DNA from: Chimonanthus salicifolius
Lineage: Eukaryota > Streptophyta > Magnoliopsida > Laurales > Calycanthaceae
NCBI GenBank assembly: GCA_013350335.1
Contig: CM023537.1
Span: 49,784,111-49,848,110, forward strand
Length of the DNA: 64,000 nucleotides
Direction of reading: 5' to 3'
Shown: positions 12,340-26,601 of the stretch, in pieces
How the letters are laid out: the number at the start of each line of letters is the position of its first letter
Numbering within the stretch: position 1 is the stretch's first letter
Translations under genes and position numbers: made by a program
The notes under the pieces: generated by a model
Told to the model about the DNA's origin: nothing
The model's database searches: none
What the model saw: the letters and a program-made list of their open reading frames with translations, nothing else

Positions 12340-12480
12340 GATATTGTTGAATATAAATGGAATGAATGGATATAAAAAGAAACTAGATAGTAAAGTGATT
12401 GACTTTATAATTTATGATATGGTCAATTGAAAAAATAGAATTAAAAAAGCCGAACTCAAATAGATGAGATTGACTTTATA
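12340..12480 (+). mobile_element. Possible second LINE 3'-end remnant
   Basis: The stretch around 12398-12460 (TTATAATTTATGATATGGTC, then AATTGAAAAAATAG) resembles 8573-8625. The two are probably remains of the same kind of element. Weak. Confidence 0.28.
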
Positions 12481-13602
12481 GATGTTCTTCTAAAATTTTA
12501 AAATCAATATTTGTTGAACTGCACTTTAGTAGTCATCAAAAGAGTACACAATGGGTTCATCAAATGAGAAAGTGGACTATTCATCAAATGTTAGCCTATT
12601 ACTTGGTCCTTAGGGTATTATTACATAGTTGGTCATCCATGGTAGCCTTTTGAGATGTTTAGATGAAGAAGGAAGCCCTCTATGATATGAAAGAGACCCA
12701 TAAAATAGTATGCTAAGAACATATGCATGGACAAATGTTGGCAAAGAAAATCATGAGGATTGGGGTATCAATGGTCTTTAATGGAGGGTAATTGTGGAAT
12801 GTTTAGAGATGCAAGTGATGCAAGAAGTATGCAAACCTAATCCATGTTTACATTGTATAAAATGATAATTATAAATTCAAATAATTAATTTAATAATTAA
12901 TTATAAGTAGTAGACCATAAATATTGTAACTATGGATATTAGCATCCAAAAATTGGATTGTGGCGACCCATTGTGTATAGAAAAATAACTGAATGTACAA
13001 GATTGAACACTCTTTATCTAGCATTTTATATATTAGAAAACTTAAATTATATTTAAATGAAATGTTCTTTAAACAAGACGTTAATTGAAAATTGTAGATG
13101 GTACTCACAATGATAATACTATGGCTGCGTTTGTTTGAGGTGAAAGGAGGGGGAGCACGGATAACTCTCGGATTTTCCTATTTGGTAGCTAGAGGGTAGA
13201 GATAAAAAATCTTGATTTTACTTCCCCTTTGCCAAATCTAAAAACCCTTTGGTCTCCTAAAGGGTATTCATAAATCTGTTGCCTCTCCTTCATTTCGTAT
13301 CCCACTCAATCCCCTTCGTAGTTGTGAATGGAACTCAATGCAAATCAAATTTTAATTTAACATATTTATTTTTAAAATTTGTTAATTTATTAGAAAGTAA
13401 TTTTATTAAAATAAATAAAATATTTTCAACATTATAATTATAAAATAAAAAAATTATTTAAATTTTATCTATTTGATTTAATTAATTAAATTTGATAGAG
13501 AATAAAAATCTTCTTTTCAATTATGCACTTAATTACAGAGGTTAGACTGTGATCCAATTTAAACTGACATAAATTAATTGATTTGAATTGAAAATGAGTT
13601 AG
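12481..13602. other. Stretch without a supported gene
   Basis: From 13125 there is a GGCTGCGTTTGTTTGAGG end such as starts many hAT-type MITEs, but I found no matching inverted end, so no element is called. The rest is AT-rich and uninformative. Its last five bases are the TSD of the next element. Confidence 0.5.
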
Positions 13603-15448
13603 TGTTGAGCACTGAAAATTACCATTTTACCCTTTAATTTTGGATTAATTAGCCTTTGATTTGTGAATATTAGATGCATTTAATGGAGTTTTCAAGTTTT
13701 GCAGTGTATTCATGAGAATACAAGAAAAATGAATTAAAATGCAGAAAAGTGTGTCATAGTTCTATTTTTGGAAAGTTTATAATTTTTACCACCTAATTTG
13801 ATATGAAATTATTGAAAACTATTATAATTCAGATCCGGATATGAAAGCTTGAATTATAATAATATTTTTAAGACTGTGTTAAATTATAAAGGTGGTAGAA
13901 ATTTCTAAACACAAAAATGGAACCACTGTTCAAGTCTGAAGCCTATATGCCAACGTCCACTAGTATTCCGGGCCAGATAAAAGTCCAAGTATGAGATCCA
14001 AGTCCAAAAGACCAAGTGAGACCACTGAATTTCATTTGAAGGATTGTGGAAGCAAGAATTCACTCCGATGTCCAATTGATTCATTCTTGTTGCATTGGAA
14101 AGAAGATTTCAAGGGCTACAACTTTGTAGTTTATGAAATTTCGTGATTCGGACTTTAATAAGGTCAAAATTGAGCTTCAAGCTGTTGCATGTGTAGAAAA
14201 ACGGGATTTGCACCCTACTTTCCAAATTAATCCAAAATCCCTAAAATCATGGTGCCTTATCTGCAAAATTCGGTCATGGTTTGAAATAAACAGTGGATTT
14301 GAATAAAAGAGGATAAAAGAGTTTGAACCGAAAGAGAGATAAGGAAGAAAATGAGAAAAGAGAGGGATAAAGAGGAACAGAGATAAGGAGATGAAGGAGT
14401 TAGCCGATGGAAATGAGAAAAAAATGGGATAAAAGAGAAAGCTTCATCGGCTGAATTTGAATGGGTCTCTTATCTCATCTATTCTTCCTTCTATAAATTG
14501 ATGGCTTTAAGTCCATTGAACGGTGAACCGAGCAAGGCATTGAAGGGCTGAAGTTGGACGGCTAAGGACAGAAAAATATTTAATTTCTTGTAAGTTATTT
14601 TATTTTATTTTTATGTAATGAGTTCCAAAAGTTTGTATTTTCTTATATTCCATTTTTTAAATGAAATTCATAGTGGATTCTTTAGATGTATGGTGTTCCC
14701 AATTATTAAATATTTTATAGTGATGGTTTTTAAATTTTATTTTAATTCTTTTTATAAAAGTTATGAAACAAATTAATTTGTGAATTTTTCAAGGAAAAGT
14801 AGAACCCTTGTTAGGATCAGTGGGACTTGACTGTTTTTCTAGTCTAACGTTCTTTTCAAGAATGGTTTTTTTTAGATTTAAGAAATTCAAGTTTAAATCC
14901 CGCTCAAGCCTAAGGCTTGAATTGAAAAATTTTGATTTAATGGACGACGTAATTATTCTAATTAGAATTTTAATAAATGATAAACTTGAATTATATTTTA
15001 TAATTCTAGAATATTTCATAGTCTAGGCCATGATTTTATTTTTAAATGGGATTACATACCGCCTTCGATACTCGTTTCGATTCCATTGTAAACTATGTAA
15101 ATAATTTATTATTATTGTTTTATTTTATTTATTCATAAAAAAATCTTTGAAATGATTTAACTAGGTTAGAAATATTTTATTTGTTTCTTAACTTTATATT
15201 TTAAATTAGGTTTAGGTCATTTAATTCACTCCACCATTTTAATCAAAATTTATAAAATCTAAAATTTTGCTAAATTAAGATTATAACTCTATGTTTTAGA
15301 AAATTATTTTCTTAAATCACATTATTTTAATGGTACTATTTTTATTTCATACATATATTTTGTTGATTTCCCTTCCGCACGACATCGTATTCATTCACTG
15401 CACTATTAACTGGTTCGTGCGCTTGCGAGTTAAATTAAAATCACATCA
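13603..15448 (+). mobile_element. Solo LTR (family H), Ty3/gypsy-like
   Basis: Starts TGTTGAGCACTG and ends in CGTGCGCTTGCGAG... and CACATCA, a form common at the 3' end of plant gypsy LTRs. It is flanked by an exact 5-bp TSD, GTTAG, at 13598-13602 and 15449-15453. A TATA-like CTATAAATTGATGG lies near 14491. There is no primer binding site, polypurine tract or coding region between the ends, so recombination between two LTRs has removed the body. Confidence 0.9.
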
Positions 15449-15525
15449 GTTAGAATTTAAAAAATAGATTCAGTTATATAAATCAATATGGATGTATAAA
15501 ATATTTTCACTTATAAATGAACTTT

Positions 15526-16247
15526 TGTCACAACTCGACCCAAAATTCCTTGACTTAGCCATGCCCGTTCAACCCAACTCAGTCCAATACAATATTGTCC
15601 ACTTTAGACCCACACGTGCGTGCACATGCGTGAGCCCGCACGGCTTTACCTTTAGACCAAGGTCTAGTACCCGGCCCAAAACGCATTGTACTGGTTAGAG
15701 GAGTGTGGCCACTATAAACCCCTCCTCTTTTTGCCTTTACTTCTGATGTGAGACTCTCTCGCCCACTCGAGTCCCTCGACACATCAAACCTGTCAATGTG
15801 TCGGTGACGTTCTGGCTTCCTTCACGGGTCGGGGTATCACAATCCACCCCCCCCAAAGCCCAGAGTCGTCCCCAGCTCGACAAACCACCACTAAGGTCAG
15901 GCACACACTGTTTGATTGTTGAACCAGGCTTTGATACCAAATTTGTAACGACCCGGTCCAAAATTCCATGACCGAGCTGTGCCCGTTCAACCCAACTCGG
16001 CCTAGTATAATATTGTCCGCTTTGGGCCCACACGTGCGTGCACATAGCGAGCCCGTACGGCTTTGTCTTTGGGCCCAGGTCCAGTACCCGGCCCAAAACG
16101 CGTTGTACTGGTTAGAGGAGTTCGACCACTTATAAACCCCTCCTCTTTTTGCCTTTACTTCCAATGAGGGACTCTCTCACCCACTTGAACCGCCCGACAC
16201 ATCGACTCGGTGACGCTCTGGCTCCCTTCACGGGTCGGGGTATCACA
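15526..16247 (-). mobile_element. TRIM retrotransposon, minus orientation
   Basis: Two LTRs, 15526-15841 and 15944-16247, both read outward from TGT(C/A)A... and end in GGGGTATCACA. They enclose a 102-bp internal segment. Read on the minus strand the segment starts AAATTTGGTATCAAAGCC, the primer binding site, and ends in a G-rich tract. The LTRs are collinear with those of 7326-8321, so they are the same subfamily in the opposite orientation. A clear TSD was not seen. No coding capacity. Confidence 0.9.
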
Positions 16248-16994
16248 TTTTAGGTACTCTTAATTAATTTCACAATTTTTAATATTTTTACAAAAAAATT
16301 AAACCAATTTCACAATTTCTTAATATGTTTAAAAAAAAAATTAAAATATTTTAGTCTTGTGTGTTGAAAATTCCAACAAGTCGAACGGGAAGTGCATTTC
16401 ATTCCCAACTAAGGGGTTCTTAATATTAATTTTATCTTAGTTATTATTTATTAACTTGGATTTTTTATAAATTATTACTAATAACGTATTATATTATGTA
16501 TTTCACATCATCAAGAAACAAATTATGAATTTTATGAAGATATGTCTTGGTTCTATTTATTTATTAGGATTAAAAAAAGGGTAGCCACATAGACACTCCA
16601 ATTTTCTGATAGGATACACCTGATTTCGGGTTTTGAGTGGGCATTTACCATTTTGCCCTTCCACTTAAAAACTACCGCATCCATTGAACGACACCTCTTC
16701 CATTTTTTCTTTCGGACGATGTGGGCATGCGAAAGAGATAGGTATGGCGAGCAGTTCACAGATCCTACGCACGGCAACGATGAAGGTAGACGAGGATGGG
16801 CTGCTCAGAGACACTGGAGCAGTGTGAAGCTGCAGAAGGAGAGAAAAGGAAGAAGAAGAGGGGAAATACTATGGACATTTGTCCTACCCACATAGCATTA
16901 TTATTATTGTTATTATTTTTAAGGTCAATGATCATCCCACGCACATTTTATGTAACCTGCCTATTCGAAAAGCAAAATGGACAATACATTAAAA
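16248..16994. other. Stretch upstream of the E2 gene, no supported gene
   Basis: AT-rich spacer, then 16650-16900 of mixed composition with short overlapping frames on both strands and no recognisable domain. It may hold distal promoter DNA. Confidence 0.5.
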
Positions 16995-17247
16995 CACGTG
17001 TCAAGTTCAATAAAATGTCTGTGGAAAGATCGTTACCCTACTTTTAATTTTAAGATTGTTGGTCCTAGCAAGATTAAAGATAATATTGACGGTGGACAAT
17101 GATAATGCCACGTGGATATCCACTGATTGGCAAAAATATTAAGCCGAAAATTTCGGGTGCATTTACAAGCCAATCTGCAACCTTAGGGCCATCTTAATAT
17201 AAATGTGGGCCACCTGACCCACGTGTTGTGAAGATTCTTTACACGTG
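16995..17247 (+). promoter_or_regulatory. Cluster of four G-box (CACGTG) motifs upstream of the E2 gene
   Basis: CACGTG occurs at 16995-17000, 17109-17114, 17220-17225 and 17242-17247, all within 375 bp of the start codon at 17368. The flanks (ACACGTGTC, CCACGTGG) fit G-box and ABRE-like sites bound by bHLH and bZIP factors. That they act on this gene is inferred from position. A pyrimidine-rich leader follows at about 17275-17367. Confidence 0.55.
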
Positions 17248-17367
17248 TGGATGGCAATTCAGTAATTTTGTGGGAGTCTCCTCTTGAAATTGGCCCGTCA
17301 CGCCATTTCTCTGCATTTCATTTCATTCCTCACTTCGGCGAAATACAATCGATTGTTGGAGAAGGCC

Positions 17368-20300
17368 ATGACCAGCTCCTCCTCCGCCCCTTCTCGCAAG
17401 GTTCTTCTTCAATCAAATTCCATGCTCGTACTCACTTTTCTTTTTTGGGTTTTTTTTTTTTCTAGCTAGTTTTGCTCCTCAATCATTTTTCAGATTCTGT
17501 TTCAACCCTTTGTTTGATTTTTCTTACTTTCTTTTTTAAATTTGGTGGTGTCAGGCTCTTAGCAAGATCGCTTGCAACAGGACTTCAGAAGGAGTTGGTG
17601 GAATGGCAGGTCAACCCACCCGCCGGTTTCAAGCACAAAGTCTCTGATAACCTTCAGAGGTTGTCCTTGCTCTCTCTCTCTCTTACTCTCATCGGACGGA
17701 CTCAAGAAATTTTCTTTGGGGCCAATGGATACATAATTGAAATTCACTTGGGCGGCCAATATAGAATATTTTAGATTTTCAAAGGAGGTGTTTGTAAAAA
17801 TTCTTTCAAAAATGGATGGCTTTTGTAAATTTTAGGGCTAATAGATAAGTCCAAATTAGTATGCGAAATTTAAACTCCCAGACGGGGATTTTAATAAACT
17901 TCCTTTCTCATTGGGAGGCCTTCACAATTTTCGAGGGCCATCCTCACTTTCTCACTTCTCTTTGATTGTTTTGGTGATTTGCGTACAGTCGCTTTGATGC
18001 CTTCTCTGCATCATTCCTTTCTTTTCTCTCAAGGATCTCTTCTGGATTCTCATTTCTCTTTTTTTTTTTCCTTCTTGAGAACTGACGACAATTTCTGTGT
18101 TCCGCGTGACCATAGGAACCATAGCCTGTGTACTGATTGTGATCCGAAGGGCCTACAATTTTGGAAAATATTGATTGGAGGAAGTTAACTTGAGATAATT
18201 TTGAACTCAAATTTTTTTTTTTTTGACCAATGGGCAACCCGTTTTACAGTTTTGGGTAATCTCTTCAACCTTGTTGAATTGTGGAATTCAGATAAATGAA
18301 ACCAAATTCTACCATTTGGGCACCAAAAGTTAAAATGATTTTATGTTTTGGTACCCAAAATAATAGCAGGTTGCTAGTGGATAGTCTTGCATTGAACAAT
18401 TTCACCTTAAGTTGATTCCATTTTTGTTATTTTTTTGTCTTCATCTGCATTTGAAATAATGTATGTTTATCATTTTAAGATGGATTATCGAAGTTACTGG
18501 CGCATCTGGTACACTCTATACAAATGAAATGTATCAGCTGCAGGTTGATTTTCCCGAGCATTACCCGATGGAAGCACCGCAGGTGAGAAAGATCTTATTT
18601 ATTTTTTCATATGTTTAGACATGCTTTGTTGTGGATTGGGATTCTGAAACTTGTGTTGTTTGGGCAGGTTATTTTTCTTCATCCTGCACCCTTGCATCCT
18701 CATATTTACAGCAATGGCCACATTTGTTTAGGTCAGTTTCACAAGATGTGGGGTTTTCTTTGCTTGAGTTACTTTTAGTGATGCTTATTTGTTGGGTGAC
18801 TGCATCTTCTATGTAAGTTTGGATTGAATATATATATATATATATATATAAAATTTGATTCTAGTTTTAAACTTATCTTGTGGTTTGTGGGGCAAGTTCA
18901 TTTAATACTTAGATTGTTTTCTTGCAAAAGCTAGCCTTTGAGAGGAGGGTGTCTCAAGTGTTATATGGAGTCATTTGTTTCTTTTGAGAGTGAGTTCTAC
19001 TTCAAGGATGTTATCATGTCATGGTTTTCTAACACTGCTTGCAGCAACATTTCAAATATTCTATTTTGAACTTTGCAACAAACAAGAGCACAGGGCTTCA
19101 AGGATGTTATCATGTCATGGTTTTCTAACAAGCAGCATTGACATAATTTCTGTTACATCCTTTCTAGAGGAAACCTGCAAAACAGAAAGGCTTATACCTG
19201 ACATGGTAATGGTTAGGAGAGCTTCCTTTGCAGGGTTTCTCAGATAACCCACTTGCTTTTATCACTCATTCAGAAACAAAAGCTGGACCTGTTTCACCAA
19301 ATGTTGTGATTTGAATTTTGTTGGTCTTAAGCTGTGATGTCCAGATGTGATCTGCTATTGCTTGGACATGCTACAAACACAGCAAGAATATGAATTTTCC
19401 ACATAAATATGTGTATGGTGATACAATATGGAGACCTTATGTGTGCTTTGATATCATAATTGTTTGCATTTGTATTTCCTCATGTAGGTTATAGACTAAT
19501 ACTAGCAAACAAATGGAGGGAAGTTTTTATATTTGAAAAATCAATTCCTACCAAGCCATTTTCCAAAGCAGATTTTCCCATTAGTATCTATTTTTCCATT
19601 GGAATTTATTTTCCCAATAAATAGACAAGTTTTCCCTTAATGATTTTATGTGCTTATCATGTTAAATGTTTGAATATGATTTGTATTTACCGTATATGAA
19701 TGTCATTGAGTCAATTTGTTCACATTTGTTTAGTCAATTCCCTTCTACATGGAGCCTTATAGTTCATCCATAGTGAAGAAGGTTTTGTTACTGACTGAGT
19801 TTGCTTCTTTAGATGTTGGAAAAGATAATTTTCAGTTTAATTGCATGACAAAGTTATCGGTGGGCCAGGATATATGAACTAGCCAACTAGGTAAAACATA
19901 AATCTTAGCTGGTTGATTCCTCTTAGGGATGCAACCACATAGAAAGAAATTGAACAACATCTACATTCCGACGCTTGTGTCATTTATTTACAGTTTGGTT
20001 CTTAAATCTCTTCATAAATGTTGAATTGCATTACTAATAAAAATATGAAACTTGCATTATTACTTGCTTGTGAAATGAAGGATTCTTACCCTGAGATTTT
20101 GCTTTGATTCCCCCCTATGATGTCCAAATACTTAATAGTAAGCAATATCGTATCATGTCTGTACTTGTCTTTATGTGTAAAATCTGTATGCTGGTCATTT
20201 CAATGGTGTCGTGCCCTTGCCTTATCCATGCGATGTCTGGGCATCATAGATTCCACCTATTTCTTATGTCTCACATGATGTGTCTCCATTCATGTTCCCA

Positions 20301-23300
20301 ATTGGATTCTCAAAAAAAGCTGTTTTGTGAATTGCTAATGAGAATTAACAAGAAAAGGGAATAATGAAAGATAAAGGCATTAAAGTGCGTAGAACTTGAG
20401 CTTATACTATCATCATACTTTTTTTTTGGGAGATCAATAACTATGGGTGATTCGAAAGGGGGCAAGTGCCCAAAAGGATGTACAATAGGAGAGGGGTAAG
20501 ACACCTACTTAAAAACAAAGATTGATAAAACAAGAGCTTATAACCTTTGGTATTGGCTGTGCGATTTTGCTTCTCCATTCCATTCTATGTAATATTATTT
20601 TCTATTTTTTATAGAAGAATACAAAAGAACACAATTTAGGCCCAATTAAACCTAAGCTTGGATAAGCCCCTGCATATACATCTAGGGCTTGAAGTTCAGC
20701 TTGTGTCCTACATCATGTCCTTTTTAATCGTATCCCTCCAAGTTTTTAATGGCCTTCCTCTCTTTGTACCTTGTATTTGATTCATCAAATGGGGCCGATA
20801 TATGATCTTCTAGCTACATGTCGAAACTCGAAACCACCACTCTCCCTTGATTTCTCTTCTATTAAAGTAATTTTTGAAGTCTCCCTTTGGTGGTTATTTC
20901 TAATTATATCATTTATTATTTTATTGTTACACTGCATGTCCATCTTAACATGCATGTCTCTGTAACTCTACTCGAATCTACTTGACTTTTCTTCATCCAC
21001 CACCACTCGACTACATAAATCATTGTTGATTTGATAACAATTTTACAAATAAAATCTTCCTTTCCCCTGTAGGAAATATACTACAACTAAGTTATGCCCC
21101 TCTTGGTCAAAGATATAAGTTTGGTTCAGGAAAAAAAAAGAGTGCCAGGAATACAATACGACAATAGAACTAAGGTTTAAACATTTTCACTCCTTGGAAT
21201 CATGAAAAATGAGATCATTAATAAATGCACAAATGTTTGGAACACTTGTATAGTCTATTTTGTTCGCCATAAGTAAGAGAATTGATTTGAGCTTAAGCTT
21301 AGCAAAAACTTCAGATAGGTTGGGCAATATATTCTTTAGGGAGCTTAACTATCGAACTTGGGCTGGGCCCATCTAATTGTGTAGGGTGTTACAGGGATCA
21401 CTTTATGGAAGGATTCTAGAGAAATTACTCCATCCAATCATCCTAGCTTTGTGAGAGGGGCCATGAAAACTCAATTGCTTAAAACTATCAAATTTTCTGC
21501 AACCAAATTGACAAGGCTGAAGGTTAGGATGAATGGATGAGTGCAAAACTTTAGGCCACTCCCTATCCATGGGTAGGGGTGCAAATTTCATGGTCGGACT
21601 CAACAAATCAGAAAAAAAATAGGACATGGAGTCACAAAACCATATTTAAATACTTTTAAATCTATATTTATCTTAAATAAAAATAAGGTGCAAAAATAAT
21701 ACCAATAGAAAGTATTGTACTAGTTTTATTCTAAACAATTAAATGACAAATATATTGATAGTTCGATTACGTTTTAAGAGGAGAATGGTGTTTTAATATT
21801 TTAGTCGTCATGGAAAACAATGTTAAAAAGCAGTAGAAGAGTTCATGAAGAATAGGTGCGAGTGTCTAACATGAGTATGAGTGTGTGGAAGTTTTTGTCA
21901 TAGGTTTATTACACATCTTAAAGTGTCCATGCAACATAGGATCTGAACCAAAAATTTAGGGGCAATGGTGGCTGCCTTGGAGTTGATCACATCAGTGAAT
22001 AGAGATGGGTGTCATGCTAGGTGTTGGGAGCAGACATACACATCAATGGTCTAAAAAGGATAATTTTTTAGAGTCAAAATCACTGTCTATGATGATTGAA
22101 TGGGGGTGTAGCTGCATTGCACATATCCATGTTGTCCCCCCTACACTTGTTACCCAATCTCATATCCTATTATTGTTCCATTATTCCCAAGCACTACTCT
22201 TGTGTTGGCATAACAAGCACCTAAATACAATCGATTTTCAAATGCTAGGGCTACAGCTATAATTAATGGAGAACTTAGGGACTTCTTTTAAAATCAGCCC
22301 AAGCAGAGGGACCTTTAGGCATGTTTATTTATTTAATTTTTTATTTGGAAAGAGAAGCTGACATTAACCTGCAACTATATGTGGTGGTGGGAGATGGGCA
22401 AAACAAATCACATAACATGAGTTGTTTGAAGTATTACTTCCTTCCGTACGGCCAATAGCCTATTGTTAAACGTATTAGTTGGTGGCACATAAATATCATC
22501 TATTTCTTATTAGAAAAGTTACTTCTGTTGTGGATCTACCTGACATTAACCCAAACTAGTTTGTTGAAAACTATGAGATTTGTTTCTTGGGTGTTGGTCT
22601 ATTATTACTGGACTTCATGGTATGACTCGGGTATATGGTTTTTCCAGTTATTTAAGGGAGGTGTGATAAGGTGCTGAGGTAGTTCATTCGTGGACATGTA
22701 TGGTAAAATCCATCCCTAATGGATATATATATTGAACAGTCTCTAATGGATGTAATGAGATCATAGAAGGCATGTATAAACGGGAGTAACTAGTACAATG
22801 TAAGAACTTTTTACTGAGCGACAGGTGTGTTACTATTGGGTGTTAGATTCACCAGCTGTCCTTGTTAAGACCTTTATGGGCCTAAGTGGAATGAACGAAA
22901 AAATATTGAAGAGAAGTGACATGGTGGGAAACTGTAAAGCTTTTATATGAGGTGGGTTCTTCCTGTAGGCAGTTACTTAAAGTTTTGTGTAGAGGTAAAA
23001 TGGTATTATAGGAGTGGGGGTTTCTCTTTTTTTTTTTTTTAAAAAAAGGGGAATAGGAGTTTAACTACTTGATCATTAAAGGCCCTTGAGATTCTTTCTC
23101 TAGACAGGTAAGTATTAGAGAACCGAATAAGGGTAATATGTTTGCTTTAAACAACACTAAGGATATTTAAGTGCTTTCAGGACATCAAATTGTTGAGTTG
23201 GACTGAATTTGATTTTGGGAATCAAGTATAGAAATATCCTTGATAGCGGCTTTTATTTTGGGTGAAACAGGGAGCTCAATGTAGTAGTATCCAGTTTTGT

Positions 23301-26300
23301 TTGTTCACATTAGTGTGGAATTATTAATATTCTGGTGAATAGAAGTGATGGATAGGGAAGGGATCTTGTGAAGCAGTTGTTACCTTCATAGATAATTATT
23401 TCTTGGATAAGCTTCCTCTGCAATCTATGTTATAGAATATCCCTTTTATACAATGGGGCCTTGTTTCTTGAACAAGGTACTAAGGAACTTCATATGGACG
23501 AAGAAAAACTTTTAATTCTCAAATAACAAGGACAGAACAACTTAACCCAAAACAAAAATGACTGAACCAATTTTCTTGAAGATAAACATCGCCCTCCAAT
23601 GAACATTTGCTTGTACTATAGATTTTAAACTACATCTGGTCATCTTGAATTCTAATCCTAAGATTAGTTGTTACTGTTAAAAGTGCAAAATAGTCTGCGG
23701 ACTGTGTGACAGCCTGAATTATCTTTTCGGGAGGGCTGGAAATCTAGGTTATGATGTAATTGGGTTTGTGGTTTTTTGTTCATACGGAGTTGGGCTTATG
23801 TTGGTTGTGTTTCTCTTTTGGGGGAGATTTGCCAAATCTTTCCTTGGGCTTCTCGCTCCCTTTCTTACATTATTTTTTCTCTTAGTCTCTGTCGTTATCT
23901 CTCAGAAAAGATAAAAAGAAGAAAAGTGCAAACTAATCCAGATTTTAATGCTCTCTGTGAGCAGTCTGCTGAAGTTACCTTGCAATAAACCTCTCTTGAT
24001 GAAATTAACATTTATTTCTTTTTGTGGATAATTGATGCAGTAAGGATGCTAAAAGCCCAAAATTGTGCCAGAGATGATGGGCCGAATGATATTACTGCCT
24101 GAAAATTATGAAATATGTTAACTCTGACATGTAAACTCCCGAATGTAAAAAATTCAGTAATAACCCTGAACTGGGCATGTGCAACATTTAGGTGTCATGA
24201 CTTGAATTCATAGCCTTTTTTATTGCAACATTTAGGTGTACCAAATCTGTTAGATGATCATATGATCCAAGATAGAAGTTATTAATGATCACCATCAAAG
24301 TATTATTCCATCCCATCCAAGAATTACACTCTGATCCCACCATAATTTACAGTGTTTCTCAATCCATGTTTCTAACAACCTCCTTGTTCTCTCACTATAT
24401 TCTACATTTCTGCTTGTAATCCTTCTATTGTTTGAGTTGTGGCTTTTTCTAGTCTTCTATGTATGTGCTAAACCATCTCGCTCATTTTCTCTTACAGGAG
24501 ATCAACCTTTAGACTTTCATGTACTCATTCCTAATTCTATCTTTTGTTACACTTCACATCATCTGAACAACTGCATCAATGTTACCATTACTTCATCTTC
24601 CTGCCTTTTTTCAGCACCCAACATTTAGCTCCGTATACCAATACAGCAGCTCTACCTATCGTTTCATGTAACAATTTTGTTGGATACTCATCGTTTCAAC
24701 CATAAAGGTTGTGGGTTGGAGAGAAGTCACCATCTCAGAAAAAAAAAAAAAGGAAAAGTGGAAAATGAATGGAAGAGTTACTACTGATTAGTCTTTTTTT
24801 TTTGAATGGTTAATTTTTTGTCTTCAACCTTCAAGAGAAACAATACAACATGTATACTTGCCAAATAGATGCTAATCGGCAACTTGCTATAAACCAATAG
24901 AGAAGATTGAGTAAAGGTGCACTCAAATATGTGTAAGACCTAGCCAGAAAATGGCAAAAATCACACTAACAAGCTTGCCATTTTCAATTCTACTCTGAGA
25001 AGTATAAGGTTTCATGTCCAAACCTATTGAAGAGACATTTAGTTCAACATTGACAACGACCATCCATCATTCACACCACACACACACATTTCTATACATG
25101 TATAACAATGAAAGTAGCCCTTAAAACTAATCAACCTTCAAAGTAATAAGATATCTTCTGAAAAGGGCACTCGATTAGGTTGGACTGTCTTTACAATCAT
25201 CTTGTTAATATCTAAAACATGGCTTGTGCATGCTAAACAAGTTGTTCCTTGATGTGCACTGTAACTGTCAAAAAAGGATAATTTTGTGGGAATTCTTTTC
25301 CCACATATTGAATATGAGAAATGAACCTTCGAGTGTTTGAATGACAAGTTGTGTATGTGGCCATTCATCTGAGTGCTCCCCTGCTTGGTTGCATGCCAAG
25401 AAAAGTGAACTCTTTTTTTTAATGAAAAGAAAGAATAGGAGCATAAGTCGAAACCAATCAGGGACAGAGAAAAAGAAAGAGAGGCCCAACATTTGCTCCC
25501 CTTTATCATAAAACCGAAGCCTTTGTAATTATGTGTATATAAGTTAAGTCCTTTTTCGCATGTGCAAAAATACAATCAGCACTAAAATATTTAGAAAAAC
25601 CCTATGTTTCTAAGTACCTAATAATTGGGTTTATAAATCAGCTGTAATAAGTGAAATTATTATTGGAATCATTTGACCTTGGGCTCGTTGAATGGGGAAT
25701 TCAATAATCTGTCTACTTCTTGATTTTTTTTTTTGGGTTTTATTATTATTATTTTTTGAGATGGTGCCTAGGTGGCCCTGTGGGACTCATATGAGAGGGT
25801 GCCACGTGGAGGGGGGGCGGGATCCATTTGGAAGGTATTTTCTGGGTGATGTTTCTCATGAAACATCAGGTCATTGGGTTTCAAAAGGCATCATTTTCAA
25901 GATCCAAAAAATCAACAGTAAAAAAAATCTGATCCATTGGACTTTTAAAGCCATGATTTTCAAGGATCCAAAAGTCAACAGTAAAGATGGGGACATTGTT
26001 GCATGGATTTTAATCCAACAGTGAAATCAATTTAGAATGGGTTCAAATTGAGTAGGGATCCAATTTACGAGGTAGTTCAAAGTGTGATGCGGTATGGGGT
26101 GTATGTGGGGCTCGGGTGGGCCCACTCGGGGCTCCAAAGTTTTGTTGCCAAAGTGTGATGTTTCCCATGTGATCTAGTTATATATATATAAGCTAATGAT
26201 TCTCTGCACCCCTCCTTATGGCGCACTCTTTATGAGCTTGTCCATGTGGAGCTCACCAATGTTGATGATGATGGGTCCATTGGAAATGTCTAACCTTAAT

Positions 26301-26558
26301 CTTGTGGCTCAAAAAAAAAAAAGATAAAAGATCTTGATTGGATCAATCAAGCCATGTTTTGTAAGTCGTAAAAAATTCTCTCTTTTTTTGACCCTTGAAA
26401 TTTTATGGCTTTCAAAATGATGGCTTCATATATCCAATTGATGTAATTTTTTTATAGTTCACAAGTTCAATGTTGGACATTTTCAATGGACTCATTACCA
26501 TCATTATAGGTGGGCCCCACATAGGCGGTCACGAAGGGTGAGGCTTATGGAGTGAATG

Positions 26559-26601
<43 letters not shown>

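Noticed and set aside
13125..13350. hAT-type MITE starting GGCTGCGTTTGTTTGAGG
   Set aside because: Only one end is recognisable; no inverted partner or TSD was found.
16653..17047. Small coding gene upstream of the E2 gene
   Set aside because: Three overlapping short frames on both strands, none with a domain or codon pattern; no splice model supports them.
17472..17774. A 100-codon ORF overlapping E2 exon 2
   Set aside because: It only reads through exon 2 in the shifted frame, with intron sequence on both sides. It is noted as a possible intron-retention product, not a gene.
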